Origin: Sepioteuthis lessoniana
Taxonomy: Eukaryota > Mollusca > Cephalopoda > Myopsida > Loliginidae
Assembly (NCBI GenBank): GCA_963585895.1
Contig: OY757911.1
Location: 56,014,310 to 56,078,309, forward strand
DNA: 64,000 bases
Direction of reading: 5' to 3'
Below are positions 1 to 8,497 of the stretch, one piece after another (within the stretch, counting starts at the first letter, position 1; each line of letters opens with the position of its first letter). Below the pieces are notes generated by a model. It searched no databases. It had not been told where the DNA came from and worked only from the letters and a program-made list of their open reading frames with translations. Made by a program: the position numbers and the translations under genes.

Positions 1-162
1 GCCAAATGCTACTTGCAATTACACGGTATATTTCATTGATTACTATGGAAATGCACTTAAATACGCCGAAAATTATATTTTATTTAACTAGGTTAATTAA
101 CATATAGATGATAAAGTATTTCATGTAGGTATTTGACTTGATTAGTCATAAGTAATTTACAT

Positions 163-290
163 TTCTTAATATATGCAGTTCACTGATTATTACAATTAAG
201 ATTAAGATTGCAACTGTACAGTAATATTCACAAGATTCGTAGTTTTCCCTGTTTAAAAAACTATATCTATATGCATATAAATATGAATCA
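163..290 (+). repeat. Dispersed repeat module 2, copy 1
   Basis: This stretch of about 128 bp recurs at 693-821 in the same orientation with only a few substitutions and small indels. Both copies run from ttcttaat through gcagttcactgattattac to aatatgaatca. It has no coding potential and no terminal repeats that I can see. It is probably a fragment of an interspersed repeat. Confidence 0.8.
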
Positions 291-609
291 ATCTAAAGGG
301 AAGAAGCTGTGAAAGGAGTTAGAAAATCTTAAGTCACTAATGCTCAATGTAAATTTATGTGTCCTGACTTCCTTGAAGTTTCAAACATAAAAAATCTAAT
401 TCCAAATGAGGTCTAAAACCAAAAGTCACATCAGATTGCTGAAACATAGGAATGTGTCTCCTATTTAGAGCAATAATTAAACAGATGTAAACAAGATATT
501 TGATAAAGATAATAAATTTCTGATGATTTTACTGTTATGATCATTAGTCTTTCTCTGAAAATGTCTCTGCAATTTTCCTTCAGTTCTTGAGCGGAAAGTA
601 AAAAAAAAT

Positions 610-692
610 GTCTATGCATGTATATTTATAAGTGGCAATAAAGCAAAAGGCAATCTATTACGAGAATCCGAAACGGAGACAATCGTCTCTCT
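610..692 (+). repeat. Dispersed repeat module 1, copy 1
   Basis: This stretch of about 83 bp recurs almost unchanged at 2741-2824 (shared core gagaatccgaaacggagac). Here it lies directly against module 2 at 693. The second copy of module 1 lacks module 2 beside it. Confidence 0.8.
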
Positions 693-821
693 TCTTAATT
701 TATGCAGTTCACTGATTATTACAAATAAGATTAAGATTGCAACTGTACAGTAATATTAAGAAGATTCGTAGTTTTCCATGTTTAAAAAAAACTATATCTA
801 TATGCATATAAATATGAATCA
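693..821 (+). repeat. Dispersed repeat module 2, copy 2
   Basis: Second copy of the 163-290 module, abutting module 1. The adjacency suggests that modules 1 and 2 are parts of one longer interspersed repeat of which the other loci keep only pieces. Confidence 0.8.
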
Positions 822-1025
822 TATTGAATATCTGTGCCAATACTTCATTGTTGCCATTCTAGTTAACCGGGTTACATGGTATTCATATCGGTAGTAACTT
901 TGTAAATTACTTTTTCAAAATCCACAAGCATATTATACCTGGAATAACTGCTGACAATATCTCAAACGATATAATATAAGAATTTTGAAGTGACACTTGT
1001 TTATTCATTTAACCATTTTTTTTAG

Positions 1026-1127
1026 AATAAAGAACAACTTCGTGCTCAGCAGTTCTTGCTAAGAGAGCATGTTTGCTTGAAATGCCAACAGAAGAGAAAA
1101 AAAGACATCCAAAAGTCGATGCATCAG
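1026..1127 (+). CDS. Candidate internal coding exon of an unrecognised host gene
   Basis: An interval of exactly 102 nt is bounded by a pyrimidine-rich acceptor (ttaaccattttttttag, ending at 1025) and a CAG|GTATTA donor at 1127/1128. One frame is open across all 34 codons and the other two contain stops. In that frame TAG is the codon just before the interval and a TAA follows soon after, so the open frame coincides with the putative exon. The peptide starts NKEQLRAQQFLLREHVCL, contains CLKC, and is rich in Lys, Gln and Arg. I do not recognise the family. Both ends would be phase 0. If real, it belongs to a plus-strand gene, and much of this window, including the array, could be intron. A chance open frame of this length is possible, so confidence is limited. 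Confidence 0.38.
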
Positions 1128-1352
1128 GTATTATAATCTGAAATATACTACATGAATATTAACAAAAATAGAATATACGAAAGAAAAATCAGAAAAATCA
1201 AGGATTTTTTTAATGCGCACTCATTCATAGAGATTAATAAATATGCATCAACTGTTATATCCAATGATGCATAAGCATTTTGAAAGATTTGAATACTGAG
1301 AACTTTATACTTCATAGAGTGAGTTTCACATAAGGTAATGCATAAGCAATTG
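1128..1352. other. AT-rich non-coding DNA
   Basis: I see no supported gene or repeat here. It would be intron if the 1026-1127 exon is real. Confidence 0.5.
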
Positions 1353-1372
1353 CCTATCTATCTATCTATCTA

Positions 1373-1433
<61 letters not shown>
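1353..1433. repeat. Microsatellite (CTAT)n-(TA)n-(GA)n
   Basis: A compound simple repeat: CTAT units, then about 40 nt of TA, then GA. Confidence 0.95.
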
Positions 1434-1436
<3 letters not shown>

Positions 1437-1814
1437 CAGACTGACCGACATGAAAATAAATATTCCTACCATCTCTATATGAATCAATGAGTATATCTAT
1501 TTGTTCGCAAGAATATGTCTTCGGTGTTTACTTCTTAATCTGTGGCCAACAAATGCCCATTGCAGAAGATGCCCATTGACGGGAGACGATTTCCCAAAGT
1601 AAAGATGCTAACTACTGTACATATTTGTATCTGTGTATGGATTTGAAGGAAAATGTATATGGTTAGTTAATAATCTTAAAATAGTTATGACACATAAGTA
1701 TGAGGCAGTCTTTGAGAAATGATCACACGAGCAATTGTCCGCTAATCTAGATTGCTAACGACACCACACATCTACATATATATGAGCTTATGTTCACAAA
1801 GAACTCCCAATTTC

Positions 1815-1964
<150 letters not shown>

Positions 1965-2079
1965 CTCCCCTGGAGTTAACGGTAAATGGAAAAGTCTCTT
2001 ATTCAGATCCGTTCAATGATTCCGTCAAGAATGGATGAAATGAGTTTATAATGGAATATACTTATTGATTTTCTTGTTT

Positions 2080-2096
2080 TTAATAATAATAATAAT

Positions 2097-2146
<50 letters not shown>

Positions 2147-2180
2147 TTATAAATATTTATATATCTATATATATATATAT
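2080..2180. repeat. Compound microsatellite (AAT)n(AC)n(AT)n
   Basis: A trinucleotide run is followed by AC and AT tracts with minor interruptions. Confidence 0.93.
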
Positions 2181-2271
2181 TTGGATAGCGTTGATATAAT
2201 CAGTAGAGCTTGGTAACTATGCATTCAGCTACCAATTTCCGTATTTTCTATGCCTACGCTATCATGCTATC

Positions 2272-2276
<5 letters not shown>

Positions 2277-2348
<72 letters not shown>

Positions 2349-2350
2349 TA

Positions 2351-2406
<56 letters not shown>
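2277..2406. repeat. Long (TA)n microsatellite
   Basis: Two long TA tracts are separated by about nine non-TA bases near 2345-2353. Confidence 0.95.
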
Positions 2407-2408
<2 letters not shown>

Positions 2409-2579
2409 TTTATGGGTAAATAGTAGGGTAAACTGGGTTTTTCAGCCTTGGTAAGGCAACTAGTCTAGGGGAATGATAACTCTGAATTCTGTTTGACTCC
2501 TCTTAAAAATTGACCTCGTATCATAACCTGCCCGAACGAAGCTGTTGGTAAATATATATATTATAAAGATTTTATATTC

Positions 2580-2580
2580 A

Positions 2581-2632
<52 letters not shown>

Positions 2633-2703
2633 GAGTGAGAGAGAGAGAGAGAGAGAGAGAATAAGAGATAGCGATCCAGACACAGAGAGAGATAGATATA
2701 TAT
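2580..2703. repeat. Compound microsatellite (TC)n(TA)n(GA)n
   Basis: TC, TA and GA tracts are interrupted by short unique sequence. Confidence 0.93.
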
Positions 2704-2740
2704 GTTTTGTTTTCTTGGCTTATTAACATATAATCCTACA

Positions 2741-2824
2741 TGTGTATGCATGTATATTTGTCTGTGGCAATAAAGCAAAAAGCAATCTATTACGAGAATC
2801 CGAAACGGAGACAATCGTCTCTCT
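2741..2824 (+). repeat. Dispersed repeat module 1, copy 2
   Basis: Matches 610-692 almost base for base and ends at the same point (atcgtctctct). Module 2 is absent here. Confidence 0.8.
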
Positions 2825-2999
2825 ATCAAATACTGCCATCAATACTTCAAACTAAACAGTTTCTACTTCGTGTTCAATTTGTTGCTTATCGTATTACAAA
2901 TTACTGAGTAATAAACCAACCTGAATGATGCATTAACTCAGTTTTGTTTTCTTTGGCAATTCGGATTAGTATTTTTCTGCATTAAGTTTTGTTTTAAAT

Positions 3000-3230
3000 G
3001 CTACGCAAAAAATGTGCATGGAACTATTCCCAAAGGATTGGTTAGGGAACTGGCTGAGTTGGAAATAAGAGTACGAGCCGAACTATCCAAACAATAGAAT
3101 TGTTGGCATCGGCCTCAATACTGAGTAGAATTCTGGAGACATGAGGTAACATACTGTCACTCAGACTTCAGTGAACGATCTTAGTTGGGGCCGAGGTGAA
3201 AAACACGCAAGCAATAATAATAATAATTAA
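3000..3230 (+). pseudogene. RLE-type LINE remnant, 3' terminus of ORF
   Basis: One plus-strand frame reads TIQTIELLASASILSRILET, a stop, then GNILSLRLQ. I recognise this as the extreme C-terminus of an RLE-type (R4/Dong-like architecture) LINE polyprotein that I associate with octopus genomes. It is followed by an (aat)n-type tail near 3211-3229, as expected at the 3' end of such an element. In-frame stops make it a relic. The family name is from memory; the sequence shows only the decayed frame. The same C-terminal motif (RILRKVLKTCSNLLSS) recurs near 54110-54160. Confidence 0.6.
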
Positions 3231-4299
3231 TACAGTCAGGACATAGGAATGGCATTTAGCATAGAAAAATGTGCAATTCTTGTAAAGTGGTAAACGACAT
3301 CTAACTGACGGAATGGAGCTACCATATCAAGATAAGATTAGAACGCTCACAGAAAATGAAACCTACAAATACTTGGGCATCTTGGAGGCTGACACCATCA
3401 ATCAAGTGGAAATGAAAAACAAAATTAAAAAAGAATATATCAGGAGAACTAGAAAACTATTAGAGACAACTATCTAGCCGAAACCTTATCAAAGGAATAA
3501 ATACGTGGGCTGTACCACTCGTTAGATATTCGGGACCATTTTTGAAGTGGACAAGAGAACGACTTAAGCAACTGAACCAAATAACAAGGAAACTAATGAC
3601 CATGCATAAGGCGTTACATCCGAGAGACAACGTTGACAGACTATATGTATCTAGAAAAGAGGAAGGAAGAGGACTTGGCAGCATTGAAGACAGCGTCGAC
3701 GCATCGATACAACAACTCAAAGATTATGTACAAAAACACGATTACAGCCATCAGAAACGATACTGATAACACGATGGACAACAGAAGGACAATAACTTGG
3801 AAACAAAAATGGAAAGGAAAACAACTCTAAGGGCGTTTTAAAATACTATTGAACAGCATATCACAGGACAAAACCTGGACATGTCTAAGAAAAGGAAACT
3901 TAAAGAGAGAAACAGAATCTCTCCTAATGGCAGCACAAAACAACAGCATAAGAACCAATCATATCAAAGCGAGGATAGATAAGACGCAACAAAATATCAA
4001 ATGTAGGCTATGTGGTGACAGAGAAGAAACCATCAATCACATAAGCGAATGCAGCAAATTAGTGATGAAAGAATATAAGAGTAGACACGACTAGGTCGGC
4101 AAGGTGATCCACTGGGAGAAGTGCAAGAAATTTGAATTTGACCATACGAACAAATTGGACGCACAATCCAGCATCTGTCCGAGAAAATAACGCACATAAA
4201 TACCTATGACATACATACGGATCACCTAATCTCGGCCAGAGGACCAGACCTAATTATAATCAACAAATGAAAGAGAACTTGCAAAAGTATCGACTTTGC
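3231..4299 (+). pseudogene. RLE-type LINE remnant, RT thumb to endonuclease
   Basis: Starting directly after the previous remnant's tail, broken plus-strand frames run colinearly through SQDIGMAFSIEKCAILV (RT palm end), ETYKYLGILEADTINQVEMK, MKWTRERLKQLNQ, VDRLYVSRKEEGRGLGSIED and a Cys/His cluster CRLCGDREETINHISEC. They end in TDHLISARGPDLIIINK, where PD followed by a downstream D resembles the restriction-like endonuclease core placed after the RT in R2/R4-type elements. Several frameshifts and stops make it non-functional. It is cut by the assembly gap. The junction with the preceding copy is 3' end to internal start, which indicates either 5'-truncated insertion behind another copy or rearrangement. 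Confidence 0.72.
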
Positions 4300-4499
4300 N
4301 NNNNNNNNNNNNNNNNNNNNNNNNNNNNNNNNNNNNNNNNNNNNNNNNNNNNNNNNNNNNNNNNNNNNNNNNNNNNNNNNNNNNNNNNNNNNNNNNNNNN
4401 NNNNNNNNNNNNNNNNNNNNNNNNNNNNNNNNNNNNNNNNNNNNNNNNNNNNNNNNNNNNNNNNNNNNNNNNNNNNNNNNNNNNNNNNNNNNNNNNNNN
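4300..4499. other. Assembly gap, 200 N
   Basis: Exactly 200 undetermined bases, a conventional placeholder length, so the true distance across the gap is unknown. Confidence 0.99.
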
Positions 4500-4720
4500 C
4501 CATTTTACTCATAGATAGGACCCTATCAGGTGCTCCCATTCCAGGTCAGAGTCGAGCTGGGAGAAATGGCAATGAAGGGGTACACCATATGTACCAAAGC
4601 TCAGGCTAGAGCCTCGGCATCAGATTGTTTAGTGTCGTATCCTGAACACTTGTTAGGGAGGTTCTTACCACTCTGCAGGATTCAGGTGGTGTAGTTTTTC
4701 GGTATTGTAAATGTTTTTTT
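4500..4720 (+). repeat. Octopus-type dispersed repeat, forward copy
   Basis: It begins catagataggaccctatcag and reads through a pseudo-peptide IDRTLSGAPIPGQSRAG. The same sequence family appears reversed at 5185-5265 and 60745-60990. I associate this translated string with repeats that contaminate octopus gene models; that is recollection, not a search. It probably forms the 3' untranslated tail of the RLE LINE family or a SINE derived from it, because it follows the endonuclease remnant. Confidence 0.6.
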
Positions 4721-5184
4721 TTATCATAACATCAGGATATTTTTGTTAGCGTCTGAATCATGAATTATTTAAAATTTTAATTTAGGTAACCAGATACAGC
4801 TATATTAATCGCTAAAAAACGTTTTCAAAAACACTATCAATATACTTTTTTAATGTGAGTTGTCTTCTTAGGACACATCTTCCAGAGTCAAATGTTGACG
4901 AGGCAATTAGTGTTTCATATTGTGATAATATCGTTTGAAAAGGTATTAATTAATACATTGCTTCTTTGCTAGCTATGAATAAATAAAGCTGGCTGAGCTC
5001 TTTCATATAGTTTTGACAACCGGTATATGTAATGGATAAATCAAATGCATTCAAATCCACTGAAACACTGACCCTGGGTCGTGTCCTGCCTATGAGGAAG
5101 GGGTTATATAAATACTAATATTCCACATAATATACAAAAAAATGAATTCTAATAAAAAAAAAAAGGATTATGATCATAATAATG
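4721..5184. other. AT-rich non-coding DNA
   Basis: I see no open frames of note, RNA genes or repeat ends. Confidence 0.5.
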
Positions 5185-5510
5185 CTTCATTGCCCTCTCT
5201 CCCCTGTTCACTCTGGCCTATAGTGGTAGTACCTGATAGGGTCCTATGTACGGCTCAAATAGAATTAAACTGTGTACTCATGCAAAACTGAATTATTTAA
5301 AATAAACTTGTTTTGATAGTTAAACTGCGTACTTATGCTAAATTGATTTGTTTGAAATGGAACTGTTTTTGACTTTGAAACTTTAAAACTGTACTTCTGA
5401 TAAACGGAAACGCTTGAAATAGAACTGATTATTTATATGAAAATGGATTTGCCTTAAATAACCTACAAAGTTTGATATGCCATAAAACCCAAACAACCAA
5501 CCAAATCTAT
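5185..5510 (-). repeat. Dispersed repeat, reverse copy, with AT-rich minisatellite-like tail
   Basis: The first 80 nt (ctggcctatagtggtag, cctgatagggtcctatg, caaatagaatt) are the reverse complement of the 4500 repeat start. They continue into about three degenerate copies of a roughly 50-nt unit built on aaactgcgtacttatgctaa and a tgaaatagaactg-like phrase. The block closes with ataacctacaaag and gatatgccataaaaccc. The same order of parts recurs at 60745-61515, so this is one composite repeat. Confidence 0.65.
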
Positions 5511-6469
5511 TCTTTATATGAGAAGGTTAGATCATTTTGAATGACCCTCATAAACTGATATCATCTAAAGGAGTAAATAGGCAAGAATACAATGACTGAA
5601 CGTGGATATATAAGAAATCAAAAGTCCATAGAAATTTCGAAGTTTGGCATTGTTTCTTACTCGAAAACCTTCATTAATACATTTCTATGTTTAAGTCAAA
5701 ATTATTTGCTTTTTCATCATTTAAGATAAAATTAACAGTGTTGTTTACAAGGTTATGTTCTCTATTTTATATCAAATGTTAAACATATTTGAAATTAATA
5801 AGAAGCAAATATTTTCCATGACGTGTTTACCTAAAATTAAACGGTCAAGTTAAATTACAAAAAAATGTCTTGTTAGCATTTTTCTTCGTCAAAACGTATC
5901 AAGTCCTTAAATGTTTTAAAAATCTTTTTTCTTCACCTAGACATCCTTCACAAGATATCACGTCCTTTCAAATTTGTTTACTCCTTTCATTCTTATTGTT
6001 CTTACTCATCTTCTCATACCTTTTTTTTTTTTTGCAAAGCAGGTAAGGTTATTTACCTTCCTAATTTCACATAACGTGTCGATTGTAATTAGGTAAACAA
6101 AACATGATGCGACATCAACGACACGATCTTTGTTAATTTGTTCAGCAAAACGAAGAGTCATTAACATCGATCGGTTCAGTAATCAATTTTTCTGGGCTTA
6201 AATCATGAGGTCATTAAGTATCAAAAAATCATCCTTACAACTAAGAGAGTGGAAATTTAGTGGTTTAAATTATAAATCATGGAATTGGTTTAGCTTTCTT
6301 TTTTCGACAAAATCATTGAAAAAACGAAATTTTCTTATCTAATGTATTAGCTCGAATCTTCTCAATTGCACCAATTGAAAACTTTTGATTTATATTGTAA
6401 TTTACAATTTTCCTGTACTTTCGATTTTTCTTTCGTATACAAGTATTGCAATAAAAATGTATTCACACA
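5511..6469. other. AT-rich non-coding DNA
   Basis: I see no gene. The one notable site is the polypyrimidine-AG-GTAAGG motif near 6042, listed separately. Confidence 0.5.
6003..6048 (+). promoter_or_regulatory. Candidate recursive (zero-exon) splice site
   Basis: A long pyrimidine tract (ctcatcttctcatacc, then a run of T) is followed by gcaaagcag|gtaaggtt. It joins a 3' splice site directly to a near-consensus 5' splice site at 6042/6043, which is the sequence form of ratchet points in long introns. An extra AG just upstream weakens it. It would only function if the region is plus-strand intron, which is unproven. Confidence 0.25.
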
Positions 6470-6496
6470 GACAGACAGACACACACACACACACAT

Positions 6497-6540
<44 letters not shown>

Positions 6541-6572
6541 GAAGACATATACATACATTATATCTTAAGATG

Positions 6573-6642
<70 letters not shown>
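6470..6642. repeat. Compound microsatellite (CA)n(TA)n(TG)n
   Basis: CA and TA tracts, a short unique stretch near 6541-6576, then TA and TG tracts. Peptide-like frames here are repeat artefacts. Confidence 0.94.
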
Positions 6643-6863
6643 TAGTAAGAAAATAAGAATCAAAGAATACAATCAATAACATTGATCTCTTTAGAGTAAT
6701 GGATGAAAAATGCGCAAGGTAAGGAAGAGAGACTAGAAAGGGGTTTATTTCTTTTTTTTTTTTTATAAAATGCAAGTCCAAAAATGATGTTGGTTGCATG
6801 TAAATTTTCACACAAGGTAAAATCGTCAAGCAGGATGCAGTACAGGTTTATGCACAAAGGCAA

Positions 6864-6867
<4 letters not shown>

Positions 6868-6936
<69 letters not shown>
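6868..6936. repeat. (TA)n microsatellite
   Basis: An essentially pure TA run. Confidence 0.95.
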
Positions 6937-6938
<2 letters not shown>

Positions 6939-7790
6939 ACTCCATTATCAAAGCAAGCTACTAGCATGTATTCTTTTGATTTCTTACGCCACCCATCCCC
7001 ATCGATCATCGTCTCTGAACAAATGCTTTTGACGGCGTGGAAGGTCTGCAAGAGGTGATAAACGTAAGTGGTTTTGGAGAAACAATGATGTGTCCATATC
7101 CGGAAGTTCATGAAAGAAAGATTTTAATGTGTTAGCCTTTCCGTCTTAAGCAGAATCAATTGTCTTGATCGTCATACTTGAATGGCTTGTGAGATAAGAG
7201 GTAAGTGGCTGTGCAACTGCCGATTTTGGCTACTGCTTCCCAAAATCGTTCAAAACAGCACTTATACTTTTGTTTTTTTTATATAGTTTTTTGCTAGGTC
7301 TTTGGTTTAAATTTTTGTTGATAAACTATGTAATAGTACTGACAGAAACACAACTTTGAAGAAATCCGTTTTATTTTATTACGGATATTTTCAAATTGAT
7401 TTCTAAATAAATTATTTCAAAATGTGCTACCGCAAAACAATAGAAAAAAGAGCCACAAAAACAGTCCACATCAGATAATGACAATGAAAGAAGACATAAT
7501 CTCTGGGCCAAAAAATCATTAACCCTAACATAGTGCGCGCTATCAGTAATTTTCGATACCACCGGGCTTTGATGTTTTTGCATTCCAGAGGATGATTACT
7601 GTTGTGTTCTGTTTAGTGAACACAAGTCGTAGTAATAATAAGACAAACCACAATATGTGTGGGAAATAGTTATATTTACGGGAAAGAGTATTACAAGAGA
7701 GAGAGACTGTTAGTAATAAGAACATAGGATTAGTGATAGAGCAATGATATACTTCAACAATAAGAACGGCTCTTCTGGTCTGACTTGTCG
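6937..7790. other. Left flank of the LINE array, no gene seen
   Basis: Host sequence with no recognised coding region. Its last bases, tctgacttgtcg, resemble the last bases of the A-type units just before each internal junction (actgacttgtag). The array target duplication may therefore extend beyond the invariant 10-mer. Confidence 0.5.
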
Positions 7791-8497
7791 GCTTATTCTT
7801 TTATTCCTTGTAATAAATACAAGAAAGCACGAGGCCTTGTGGTTTTGGGGGAGGGGAAGGGAGCGGTCATGCTTTAACTATATTTTCTATGGGGAACCTA
7901 GCTAGCCACATTCGCCGACCCATTCAACAATACAATATATAATCACTCGTCCATCTCCATGCACGCAGCAACCACCAAAATACCGCATTTGCTCTATGAA
8001 AAAGTCCTACTTAAAACCCGAAAGTGATGCATGATTTTATTTACAGTGTATGATTTTTTACAATGGATATGATGGGAATGGGAGAAAAAACCCCGAAAAA
8101 CATATATACACGAAAACAAGGAAAAAATCCCCCGTTTGGTTTCCCTCCCATCCCCCCGTCTATAAAATTGGAGGCCGACTGTTTTCCGGGTCGAAAATAC
8201 CGGAAACAAGCCGGACCTACCCTAGGTAGGGCGGGAATCCTACTCTACAGGGATAAAAGAATTAAAAGGGTCGGGCTCGGCATGGGTCGATTTTAGAAGC
8301 GGGTAAATGATTTTTTACATATGAATGTTCAAGATCTTCAAAAAGCGGACTGGGATACAGGTTGAGGTACAAAAATAATGGGGGTGGGGAAGATCTTGAG
8401 TGCTAACAACTAAGTGACAGGGACAATGACTCACAACGTACTGCTAACTAGGTTGCAGGGGAAAATAACAAAATCCTACTTACCAAGGGTGGGGTCC
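7791..8497 (-). other. Unit 1 3'UTR
   Basis: 707 nt from the ORF2 stop to the unit end. The terminal hairpin at 7804-7825 pairs ttcttgta-like and tacaagaa arms around a 5-nt loop ataaa, with one bulged C, and is followed by gaataaaag-type sequence to the end (minus sense). An inverted repeat has 11-bp arms tcaagatcttc (8329-8339) and gaagatcttga (8389-8399). A GTAAGT (minus strand) lies at 8478-8483, 15 nt after the stop. I see no protein gene here. Confidence 0.8.

Noticed and set aside
3542-3766. A 74-codon plus-strand frame as an independent small gene
   Set aside because: It is one surviving frame segment of the RLE LINE remnant and continues in other frames on both sides.
8063-8296. 77-codon plus-strand frame in the 3'UTR, present in most units
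   Set aside because: Antisense to the element. Conservation is explained by the near-identity of the units, and unit 6 breaks it with one base.
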